Of a DNA stretch of 61,735 nt, positions 16,643-25,500 are shown one piece after another; the first letter of the stretch is position 1, and every line of letters begins with the position of its first letter. The notes under the pieces were generated by a model. That model had not been told where the DNA came from and did no database searches. It saw nothing but the letters and a program-made list of their open reading frames with translations. Position numbers and translations under genes: made by a program. The stretch is taken from positions 1 to 61,735 of the forward strand of contig SUVN01000014.1 of assembly GCA_015061985.1 (NCBI GenBank), written 5' to 3'. This stretch comes from Akkermansiaceae bacterium. Its GTDB lineage: Bacteria; Verrucomicrobiota; Verrucomicrobiia; Verrucomicrobiales; Akkermansiaceae.

Positions 16643-18055
16643 TCAATATCTGTACATTTCTGCCTTGTACGGCCCCTCCACGGGCACGCCGATGTAGTCG
16701 GCCTGCTTCTGCGTGAGGGTGGTGAGGCGAACACCGAGCTTGGCGAGGTGGAGGCGGGCCACCTCTTCATCCAGCTTCTTGGGCAGCACCTGCACGGTGT
16801 TGGCACGGGTACCGCGCTCTGCCCAGAGGGCCATCTGAGCCAGCACCTGATTGGTGAAGCTGTTGCTCATCACGAACGATGCATGCCCCGTGGCACACCC
16901 CAGGTTCACCAGACGCCCCTCTGCCAGCAGATAGAGGCTGTGGCCGTCCGGGAAGGTGTACTTATCCACCTGCGGCTTGATGTTAGTGCAGACGATACCC
17001 TCGCGGTTCTGGAGGCGTGCCACCTGAATCTCGTTGTCGAAGTGACCGATGTTGCAAACGATGGCCTGGTCTTTAATCTTCTCCATATGCTCCAGGGTGA
17101 TGATATCGCAGTTACCCGTGGTGGTCACATAGATGTCTGCCCAGCCGAGGGTATCCTCCACCGTGAGCACGCGGTAGCCCTCCATGGCGGCCTGAAGAGC
17201 GCAGATGGGGTCCACCTCCGTGACAACCACCTGAGCACCGAGCCCGCGCAGTGCCTGAGCGCAGCCCTTGCCCACATCACCGTAGCCACAGATGACGGCC
17301 ACCTTGCCGGCAATCATCACATCCGTGGCGCGCTTGATACCGTCCGTCAGACTTTCACGGCAGCCGTAGAGGTTATCGAACTTGCTCTTGGTCACGGAAT
17401 CATTCACATTGATGGCCGGGAAGAGCAGCTTACCCTCACGCTCCATCTGGTAGAGGCGGTGTACACCGGTGGTCGTCTCCTCGGATACACCCATAATCTC
17501 CGGCATCCAACGGTGGAACACCCCGGGCTGTTCAGCAGCAATGCGCTTGAGCAGTGCCTTGATAACGCCTTCCTCCTCACTGCCGGAGGGAGAATTGACC
17601 CAATCGCTGCCCTCTTCCATCTCATAGCCCTTGTGCAGCAGCAGCGTCACATCTCCGCCGTCATCCACAATCAGCTGCGGCCCCTGCCCCTCCCGGTGGG
17701 AGAGAGCCGCCCAGGTGCAGTCCCAGTATTCCTCCAGCGTCTCGCCCTTCCAGGCAAACACGGGCACCCCGGTCGCAGCAATGGCGGCGGCTGCATGATC
17801 CTGCGTGGAGAAGATATTGCAGCTGGCCCAGCGCACATCCGCCCCCAGCTCCACCAGCGTCTCGATGAGGATGGCGGTCTGAATCGTCATGTGCAGAGAC
17901 CCGGTGATGCGTACCCCGGCCAGCGGCTTCTGCGGGCCATATTTCTCTCGGCAGGCCATCAGGCCCGGCATCTCATATTCCGAAACGGCAATTTCCTTGC
18001 GGCCCCAGTCCTTCAGACTGATATCCGCCACTTTATAAGAGTCTCCAGCTGTCAT
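16643..18055 (-). CDS. ahcY: S-adenosylhomocysteine hydrolase
   Basis: A 470-residue enzyme reversibly splitting S-adenosylhomocysteine to adenosine and homocysteine, removing the product inhibitor of SAM-dependent methylases. Signatures seen: [33 protein letters not shown] (active-site lysine and aspartate region), the NAD loop G-Y-G-D-V-G-K-G, and the C-terminal K-A-E-M-Y-R-Y. Length matches the bacterial type. The start lies 65 nt after a long structured leader element (18121-18223) that probably regulates the gene. Confidence 0.97.
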   Translation of the reverse strand: MTAGDSYKVADISLKDWGRKEIAVSEYEMPGLMACREKYGPQKPLAGVRITGSLHMTIQTAILIETLVELGADVRWASCNIFSTQDHAAAAIAATGVPVFAWKGETLEEYWDCTWAALSHREGQGPQLIVDDGGDVTLLLHKGYEMEEGSDWVNSPSGSEEEGVIKALLKRIAAEQPGVFHRWMPEIMGVSEETTTGVHRLYQMEREGKLLFPAINVNDSVTKSKFDNLYGCRESLTDGIKRATDVMIAGKVAVICGYGDVGKGCAQALRGLGAQVVVTEVDPICALQAAMEGYRVLTVEDTLGWADIYVTTTGNCDIITLEHMEKIKDQAIVCNIGHFDNEIQVARLQNREGIVCTNIKPQVDKYTFPDGHSLYLLAEGRLVNLGCATGHASFVMSNSFTNQVLAQMALWAERGTRANTVQVLPKKLDEEVARLHLAKLGVRLTTLTQKQADYIGVPVEGPYKAEMYRY

Positions 18056-18120
18056 GTTGGCGGTATTTTACCGCTTTTTCCACTGAAAAACAAGCGTAAA
18101 GCTCCCCGACAACGGGAAAA

Positions 18121-18223
18121 GTAATGCACCACGGGCTTTCCGGGAACTCTCTCTGCCCCGGAGGTTTGGGCATGCGACTCCGGTAGTTGGGTCGGCCAAG
18201 GGTCTGTACCCGTGATGCATTAC
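18121..18223 (-). promoter_or_regulatory. Structured 5' leader of ahcY, possible riboswitch
   Basis: About 103 nt closed by a 15-bp stem: on the minus strand GTAATGCATCACGGG pairs with CCCGTGGTGCATTAC (one G-U wobble; the plus strand would have a C-A mismatch, so the RNA is on the minus strand). Inside lie CCGGAG/CTCCGG and other short helices with conserved-looking loops. Position before ahcY suggests sensing of SAH, SAM or a related metabolite. I cannot match it to the known SAH or SAM riboswitch consensus, so the class is open. Confidence 0.55.
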
Positions 18224-18308
18224 ACCCTTTCTAATACATCCCGGAAACAAATCCGCAACTTTTTCTGAAAAAAAGTGAAAAAATGTCAGAAATAAAGCAT
18301 CAATGCCC

Positions 18309-19106
18309 TCAGGTTGGTTCGCCGTCCTCCTGCGTCTTGCGGGGCTTGTAGGTCGTCAGGGGTGTCTTGCGGCGTTTCTTTTTCGGGGCAAAATGCTCCG
18401 GGTGCGCCGCCGCCCAGGCCTCATACAAATCCGGGCGGTTGGCTTTGGTGCGCTCCAGAGATTTCTCCAGCTTCCATTCCGCCATGGCCTTATGGTTGCC
18501 GGAGAGGAACACCGGGGGGACCTCCATGCCACGGAAGACGTTGGGCTTCGTGTAGGCGGGAGCCTCCAACAGACCGTCGGAGAACGATTCCTCCACACTA
18601 CTGCGGGCATCGCCCAGCGCGCCGGGGAGCAGGCGCGCCACGGCATCTATCACCACCACGGCAGCAATCGCGCCGTTGGTCAGAATGTAATCACCGATGG
18701 ACAGCTCCATGTCCACCAGCGTCTCAATAACGCGGTAATCCACCCCCTCATAATGCCCACAGAGGATGATGTAGTGGGCATCGCCTCCCTCTGTACAGGG
18801 AGCGGCCAGCTCCTCCGCCACCGGCTGGCGGAACACCCGCCCCTGCGGGGTCATGAGAATCACGCGGGTATTTTCCCGCCGCAGTTCCTCAATGGCCTCA
18901 AAAATCGGCTCACACTTCATGAGCATGCCCTGCCCCCCGCCGCAGAGATAATCATCCGTGCGGCGGTACTTATCGTGCGTCCAGTCGCGCAGCTGGTGCG
19001 CCCGCACAGAGATGATACCGCTCTCAGCCGCCCGCCCCATGATGCTCTGGGAAAGCGGCCCGGTTATCATCTCCGGAAACAGAGTCAGTACGTCAATCTC
19101 AAGCAT
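18309..19106 (-). CDS. trmD: tRNA (guanine37-N1)-methyltransferase
   Basis: A 265-residue SPOUT-class enzyme methylating G37 of tRNAs, using SAM. The N terminus (L-E-I-D-V-L-T-L-F-P-E-M), D-Y-L-C-G-G-G-Q-G-M, and the SAM-binding trefoil knot (L-C-G-H-Y-E-G-V-D-Y-R-V; S-I-G-D-Y-I-L-T-N-G) are typical. The C-terminal tail is basic (PKKKRRK). It is the last gene of a minus-strand run after prfB and a four-helix-bundle gene. Confidence 0.96.
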   Translation of the reverse strand: MLEIDVLTLFPEMITGPLSQSIMGRAAESGIISVRAHQLRDWTHDKYRRTDDYLCGGGQGMLMKCEPIFEAIEELRRENTRVILMTPQGRVFRQPVAEELAAPCTEGGDAHYIILCGHYEGVDYRVIETLVDMELSIGDYILTNGAIAAVVVIDAVARLLPGALGDARSSVEESFSDGLLEAPAYTKPNVFRGMEVPPVFLSGNHKAMAEWKLEKSLERTKANRPDLYEAWAAAHPEHFAPKKKRRKTPLTTYKPRKTQEDGEPT

Positions 19107-19147
19107 GAGAAAAAAGTATGAAGGACAATGAACGAAGGACGAACGGC

Positions 19148-19528
19148 TTATTGATTGGCAGTATCATGGACGCGTCGAGCAGCCGTTTTGCAGGCAGAGG
19201 TAAGCATCGCACAGAGTTCCGAGGCTTCCTGAACCAAAGGTTGCAACCGAGTGGTAGAAACCAATCGAAAATGCTCCACATGCTGAAGCCAATACACACA
19301 CTCATCGCATTCTTCCTCACATATCTTCAGTTTATTCAGAAAATCGCGGGGAGATTTGGCACGACAGGCAGCCCGATAGTTAGCCCCCACAGAAGAAGCA
19401 CAACGGAGAAGCTGTCTTCCATAAACCTCCGAGAGTGTATTGTCACGGCCCAGATGGTTAACGAGATGACCGACCCTGAAACTGAATTGCAGTGTTCGTT
19501 CCTTCATCTCGTCACCCCGAGCCGTCAT
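19148..19528 (-). CDS. Four-helix-bundle protein (S23 family)
   Basis: A 126-residue all-helical protein of the family first seen encoded in 23S rRNA intervening sequences. Family markers are S-S-V-G-A-N-Y-R-A-A-C-R-A-K-S near residue 50 and the following F-L-N-K-L-K-I-C-E-E-E-C-D-E pattern. Function is unknown for the family; pentameric assemblies are reported. A Shine-Dalgarno GAGGAG precedes ATG 19528, unlike most leaderless neighbours. It sits between prfB and trmD; the flanks carry repeats of GAAGGAC, suggesting insertion. Confidence 0.85.
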   Translation of the reverse strand: MTARGDEMKERTLQFSFRVGHLVNHLGRDNTLSEVYGRQLLRCASSVGANYRAACRAKSPRDFLNKLKICEEECDECVYWLQHVEHFRLVSTTRLQPLVQEASELCAMLTSACKTAARRVHDTANQ

Positions 19529-19566
19529 AAACTCCTCTTTGTACCTTGTCCTTCAGCCCTTGTACT

Positions 19567-20680
19567 TTATGCGTTGGCGTTATGGCGAAGCATGGCCTCG
19601 ACGTAGCCGTCGATGTTGCCATCCATCACGTCCTGGATGTTGCCGGATTCAAACCCGGTGCGCAGGTCCTTCACCATCTGGTAAGGCTGGAACACATAGG
19701 AACGAATCTGATTACCCCAGGCGATGTCGCCTTTCTCGGAATACTGGCGGTCGGCCTCGGCGCGCTTGCGGTCTTCTTCCAGCTGGATGAGGCGGGCCTT
19801 GAGCATGCGCATGGCTTCCTCTCGGTTGCGGAGCTGGGAGCGCTGGGTCTGGCAGGCCACAATGATACCGGTGGGAAGGTGCGTCAGACGCACGGCGGTT
19901 TCCACCTTGTTCACGTTCTGACCGCCCTTACCACCGGAGCGGTAGGTGTCCATCTTCACGTCGGCTTCCTTCACCTCAATCTCCACATCGTCAGAAATAT
20001 CCGGCGTGGCATCCAGTGAGCAGAAGGAGGTGTGGCGCTTACCCGCAGCATCGAAGGGGCTCATGCGAACCAGACGGTGAATGCCGCGCTCATTCTTCAG
20101 GTAGCCGTAAGCGTATTCGCCGTCAATCTTGATGGTGACGGAGCGAATACCGGCTTCATCGCCGTCCGTGCTTTCCATGATTTCCGTACTGAAGCCGTGG
20201 CGTTCGCAGTAGCGAAGGTACATACGCATGAGCATGCTGGCCCAGTCGCAGGCCTCTGTACCGCCGGCACCGGCATGGATGGTGATATAGCAGCCGGCGT
20301 TGTCGTGCGGCCCGTTCAGCAGCGTGAGCAGCTCGAACTCCTCCAGGCTCTTCACCCAGGCATTGTACTCTGCGTGAGCCTCTGCCGCCATTTCCGGCTC
20401 TTCATCAGCCATCTCGATGGCGACCTCCACGTTCTCCAGCCCGGATTCCAGCTCGTGGAACTTTTCCAGTCGGCGCTTGAGGGGGTTCACCTCATTCATC
20501 AGCTCGCGGGCGGCGGTGGGGTTATCCCAGAAATCCGGCGCGCTCATGCGGGCATCCAGTTCAGCTACTCGTTCTTCCAGGTTAGCGAGGTCAAAGATAG
20601 CTCCCGAGCTCGGAAAGACGGCTGCGCATAGCGGCCGTGTCGAGCGCCGAGAGATCAAAATTGGTGGTCTGGTTTTCCAT
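19567..20680 (-). CDS. prfB: Peptide chain release factor 2 with programmed +1 frameshift
   Basis: RF2 releases peptides at UGA and UAA. Translation starts at ATG 20680, reads 29 codons ending A-G-C T-A-T C-T-T, meets an in-frame TGA at 20593-20591 within CTTTGAC, and continues in the +1 frame (D-L-A-N-L-E-E-R...) to 19567. GGGAGC just before the slip site is the stimulating Shine-Dalgarno. The tripeptide S-P-F (stop recognition) and G-G-Q (catalysis, in [11 protein letters not shown]) are intact. RF2 level is autoregulated by this slip (established for the family). About 370 residues after the shift. Confidence 0.96.
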
Positions 20681-20690
20681 ACGGGCGCGG

Positions 20691-20719
20691 AGTATACAGG
20701 CTTTCCCCTGCCAAGTCAA
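20691..20719 (-). promoter_or_regulatory. prfB promoter
   Basis: On the minus strand TTGACT (20719-20714), 17 bp, TATACT (20696-20691), 10 nt before ATG 20680. Confidence 0.7.
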
Positions 20720-20830
20720 CCCTCTTTTGGCTTTTATTCACCCTTTTATTTCAGCGATTTGTTGACTTTCAACCCACTTATTTTATCTTTTTTTCAAAAA
20801 AACTTGCGGATTGGCAGCGGAGATGGATTA

Positions 20831-21604
20831 ATGTTTACAGATACCATGCGAAAAGTGTTTCACATCATCGTTTCCGCGCTGGCAGGACTGGCAGCGGTGG
20901 TTACTGCTGAGGAAGCGGCGCCGGGAGTGCCCTATGCCGGGCTGGCCGCAGCAGATGCAGAGGGCGGCGGGGTCATCGTCACCGCCGTGGCGCATTATGG
21001 CCCTGCCGACCGCGGCGGGGTGAATGCGGGTGATACCGTACTGAGCGTCAACGACCGTCCCATTTCCGGCAAGGATGAGCTGCAAAGCATCCTCACGACC
21101 GCCCGCCCGGGAGACAAGGTGAAGCTGGTGGTACAGCGGCGGCACTTGCAGCTCACCCGCACCATCACCATCAGCAATCGGCTGGAGCCGCAGGCCGTGT
21201 TCCGCCCCTCCGACAAACACCTGAGCGATGAAGAATGGGATGCACTGGAGCACCAGCAACGCCTCATTGCCGCCCAGTTGGCCACGGAAACACCGGATAC
21301 CTCCGCCATCGCCGCCGCCTTTGCCGCCATCCGCAATATGCGGAGTGAGGATTGGAGCGGTGAGTGCTGCTGCCTGTTTTTCTGGGGCAGCAAGAGCCTT
21401 CTCTACATCCGGGGCAATGAGGATTCCCTCGTTGCCACCGAGGTGTTCTTCGACAAGGACAAAGCGGATGAAAAATACCGGCTGAGCGGGCGCGGTGCCG
21501 TCCCCTGTCTGCCGGAACACCTCCGCAAACGCATCCGCTACCAGCTCGAAACCCTCCCCGACTTCCAATTCAACTTCTCCCTTCACCTCCGCGAAAAACA
21601 ATGA
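20831..21604 (+). CDS. Exported PDZ-domain protein
   Basis: A 257-residue protein with a signal peptide (hydrophobic run after MRKVFH, likely cut after V-V-T-A). A PDZ domain follows at about residues 35-110: G-V-I-V-T-A-V, A-D-R-G-G-V-N-A-G-D-T-V-L-S-V-N-D-R-P-I, and V-K-L-V-V-Q-R are typical. The remaining 140 residues, with a C-C-C-L-F-F-W-G-S segment, are not recognised. There is no protease domain, so it is probably a binding protein of the periplasm or envelope. ATG 20831 is used; ATG 20846 (MRKVFHI) is a good alternative. First gene of a plus-strand run of secreted proteins; overlaps the next by ATGA. Confidence 0.85.
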   Translation: MFTDTMRKVFHIIVSALAGLAAVVTAEEAAPGVPYAGLAAADAEGGGVIVTAVAHYGPADRGGVNAGDTVLSVNDRPISGKDELQSILTTARPGDKVKLVVQRRHLQLTRTITISNRLEPQAVFRPSDKHLSDEEWDALEHQQRLIAAQLATETPDTSAIAAAFAAIRNMRSEDWSGECCCLFFWGSKSLLYIRGNEDSLVATEVFFDKDKADEKYRLSGRGAVPCLPEHLRKRIRYQLETLPDFQFNFSLHLREKQ

Positions 21605-22554
21605 AACCACTACTCTCCCTCCTCCTGATTCCCGCCGCCCTGATGCCCGCTGCAGCACAGGATGTCTCCCCGGAACTGCGCCGCGACATCTCTGAGCTCA
21701 TCTCCCTGCGCGCCGCCGATGGCCTGCGCAGCGTCAGCGAATCCCTCGGCAAAGCTTTTGTGCCGCAGGTCTACCGCGAGCACTTCCGAGCCACCCTCCT
21801 GAGCGGCGAACCCGTGGAGGAACCGGAAAAGACGGACTGCCCCATGGCAGTGGGTCGCGCCGGCAGCATCCTGAAGCAGTTTGAGCCCCGAGATTTCGAT
21901 GCGCAGTATGTCCTCAACCGCATGGAAGAACATCTGGCCGCCCCACCACCCGAGGATGAGGAAAAAGAGATGAAAGAACGGATGAAACTCTACGAAAAGG
22001 TTGCAGAAGCCTATCGCCCGGTGCTCCGAGCCCGTGAAAAGGCTAAAGAGGACGAAATCCTGCGCGGCAATGCCACGCGGGAGGGCGTGGTCACGCTGGA
22101 GTTCGGGGTGCAGATGGAAACGGAAGCGGGCGGCGATGACATCCGCAGCATCAACCGCGGCACCACGGAAACGGGTGTGGCCTTCTACACCCGCACCACC
22201 CGCCGCCTGGAGTGGTCTGACCTGCCGGAAGCCATCCGTCTGCAGGAGGATAAGCTGCCGAAGGCTCGCAGCTGGACCTTCTGGGTGCCCGCTGATGCTG
22301 CCGACCAAGTGGAGGAGTTCAAAAAGAAACAGGAAGAGAACGAGGATAACCGCCGCGCCGAGCTGATGCAGAAGCTCATGGGCGCGCACGGTGGAGTCGG
22401 AGCCGTCATCAGCTCCGGCAAGAAGAAGAAAGCCGCCCATCGCCGCCCGCAGCTCCCGGAAGAAGAACCGGTGATGCAGAAAATCAAGGTCTGGAAGGAC
22501 AACCCGGATGCCCCGGTGGAAACCCAGCCGGATGTGGTGAGTGACATGATTTAA
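21601..22554 (+). CDS. Exported protein with degenerate FKBP-like region
   Basis: A 317-residue protein with a clear signal peptide (MKPLLSLLLIPAALMPAAA-QD). A charged helical middle is followed by a segment at about residues 155-235 (V-T-L-E-F-G-V-Q-M-E ... W-S-D-L-P-E-A-I ... W-T-F-W-V-P). It resembles the order of elements in FKBP-type prolyl isomerases, but the usual aromatic pocket is not evident. The same segment reappears at the C terminus of the next protein. A lysine-rich tail ends the protein. Starts by ATGA overlap with the PDZ gene. Function unknown. Confidence 0.75.
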   Translation: MKPLLSLLLIPAALMPAAAQDVSPELRRDISELISLRAADGLRSVSESLGKAFVPQVYREHFRATLLSGEPVEEPEKTDCPMAVGRAGSILKQFEPRDFDAQYVLNRMEEHLAAPPPEDEEKEMKERMKLYEKVAEAYRPVLRAREKAKEDEILRGNATREGVVTLEFGVQMETEAGGDDIRSINRGTTETGVAFYTRTTRRLEWSDLPEAIRLQEDKLPKARSWTFWVPADAADQVEEFKKKQEENEDNRRAELMQKLMGAHGGVGAVISSGKKKKAAHRRPQLPEEEPVMQKIKVWKDNPDAPVETQPDVVSDMI

Positions 22555-22571
22555 CCCCCTTGCCTGCACCG

Positions 22572-25500
22572 ATGAAAAAAGCATGTGTTTCTCTGCTCCT
22601 GCTGATGGGGGGGCTGGTGGTATCTGCCGCTGAGGAGATGGAGCTGAGCCTCTACCCCTACATCCGCGGCATTTCCGATGAACAGCGGGAAAAATGGTCG
22701 CCACAGGAAGCCATCAAGGCACTGGGCCCCCTGCCCGGTGCCCCCACACAGGCCACCCTTAACCTGTTGGCAGAGACCTGGAAACAGCCGGAGGAAGAGC
22801 GACTGAGTCACCGCCACAGGCAGATGGAACAGTTGGTGAAGGACGGCCGCACCACGGATATGAACACCTTCCTGCTCATCCTCTCCAACCGACTCTGGTT
22901 CGAGTACCTGAGCCACCGCGACCGCGCGCTCTACGTCAACCACATGCTCAAGCCCTACGAGACGGAGAAGCCGCAGGAGCTGCCCCACCAGCAGAACTGG
23001 CTCGGCTCCCTCTGCTTCGTGAGCGACTTTTACGCCGAATACATGCTGGGTATCACGGATGCCCAGCGCGGCATACCCGCCCGCATCACGGAAAAACGCT
23101 ACAACCTGTACAAGATGCGCCAACAGCGCTCCGCAGAGGTGAACCGCCTGTGGAGCGCGCCGGAGGAGAATGCCGCCCTGCTGACCTCCTGCGGTTCCCC
23201 CTGGGCGCGGCGGATGCTGCGCTGCCTGCTGCACGACAGCTCGGTGCTGTACGACAAGGTCACCCGCAGCGGGCTCACCTGCTGGCACTATACCTGGGGC
23301 AAAGACCTCCCGCTCCCGCTGGAACTGGGGCTGCGCATCATGCAGCAGCGCAGCCGCGGCATCCTGCCCACGGAGGACGAGCTGCAACAGATGCGCCGCG
23401 CAGCAGACACCCTGCCGCCGGAAATGAAAGCCTTTTCCGTGCGTAACCTGCTGGCCGCGGCACCGGAAAGCTCCCCCTGGAAAAAGCTGAACGACCCCGC
23501 CGCCACCCCGGAAGAAATGCCGGACTGCACCGCCGTCCTCCTCCCGCAATGGAGCGATGAATGGCTGGGCGAACCTACCACGGTGGCGCAGGACATCGCC
23601 GCGCTGGAGCAACAGGTGCAGGAGGAAGCCGCCGCAGACAGACTTTCCTCTCTGGTACTGTTCACGCTGGCAGAGGATGCCCGCCTCCTGCCGGACTATG
23701 CCTACACGCATGACATCCCCACGCAGGGCCATTTCCGCAGCTCCTCCACCTTTGACGTGGAGGTGTCGGAGAACGGCATTGATGTGCTCATCGATGAACA
23801 AGGCCCCCGCTTTGCCCGCGATGATGAGGAAATGCGCCGCCGCTGCAGGAATCTGAAGGTGGCGCTGCACCGCTGTGCCCTGCAACTGGCTCTGCTGGAG
23901 AAGAAAGGAAAAACGGACGAAGTCAGAACCCACACCGCCGCACTGGCCGACCTCCTCAACCGCCACCGGCTCTGGCCGCTGCTCATCAGCCAGTACTGCA
24001 TGCGGCATCTGGGCGCGGAAACCATGGTGCAGCTCATGCACCACTGCGGGGCAGACAGCCGCGTGCTCAACTGTCTGGGCCGCCGCTTCACCAACTCCGT
24101 CTCCTCCGCCCCCCATGTGTGGGCTAATCCGGAAACCAGGCGCAGGGATGAATCCGGCAAGCCCGACCCGGAGCCGGAGCTACTGGCCTCATGCCTGCGG
24201 GATGTGCTCATCAACCGCGAGCTCATGCCCCACAGCCCGGAGCAACTGGAGGCGGTGCAACACCGCTTCCTGCGGCGCGTGGAGCAGCACCCCGACAACC
24301 TGACGCTCATGGAGCTGCTGCGCTTCGGTCGCATGAACGACCTCCTGTACCGGCCGGAGATGCCCGCAGAGCAGCTTTCCGGCAACAAGAGCCGCTACGG
24401 CTACCTCCTGGTGCGCCACGCCCTCCGCAAAGGTGATTTGCCCACGGCAGAAAAAATACTCGCCCGCATGACCGCCGACCCGAAGCACTACAGCTACGTG
24501 GGCACCCGCCTGGCCGCCGCGCTGGTGGCACGCGCGAAAGGCGATGAAGCCACCGCCCGCGAGCAGGAGCGTCTGGGTATCACGCTGGCAGCCATGCACC
24601 TCAATTCCCGCAATGTCTATTATTGGGAAGATGCGCACCGGCTGCTGCTGGAGCATGGATTCACCCGGGAATCGGAGCGGCTTTTCCTGTTGCTGCCGAA
24701 CCATGAGATGCGCTTCATGCGCCCGGAGCTGGTGCGCTCTCTGGCGGCACAGAAACGCTTCCGCAGCGCTGCCTTCTGGCTGGAATTCAACCTGGTGGAC
24801 TACCTCAGCACCGCCACCCCCACCAACAGCATGGGTACGCATGCCGATTTGGTGCGCTGGCGACTCATGGCAGATGTGTATCGCGCGCTGGATTTGTTGC
24901 AACAGCAGCAGACCGATACCGGTATGCGCCTCCTGCAGCAAGCCCTGCCGATGGTGGAAAAGATGCCGGACCTTGCGGCAGAGCTGGCTCCCGCCATCCT
25001 GCAATGCGCCGACATCCCCACCGCTGACCGCGAGGAGTACCGCCAACGGCTGCTGAAGCACCTTCCTGAATCGCAGCACGCAGCCTTGAGCATTACCGAC
25101 TGTCCCACGGCAGATGAAAACGTCTCTTTCTCCGCCGCCGAGGGGGTGCGGACAGCGCGTCCCTTCGAATCTCCCCTCTACACCTGGCACCTGACAAAAG
25201 ATGCTGCGGGGGATGCCGCGCCGGAGGATGAGCGCCGCGCCACCCGCAGAACCGTGCAGGCCCGCATCATCCGCGCCAACTACCACCTGAAAAACCTGCC
25301 GCTGCGCGTGGTGCTGGAGACGGAGAGCAAGCGGCAGCTGAGCGTCCCTCTGGACGAGCTTGAACCGGATGACCTCAACAACCTCATTGACTGGAAAGAG
25401 CGCAACAACATCCAAACCTGGAAAATCAACGAGAAGAAAGTCTACGACAGACGCCCGCTGGAAGCCCGCCCCGACCGTTACATTCAGGAAAGCACGAACG

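Noticed and set aside
18121..18223. 6S RNA on the plus strand
   Set aside because: Long-hairpin shape is suggestive, but the closing stem has a mismatch on the plus strand and is fully paired on the minus strand, and it is too short for 6S RNA.
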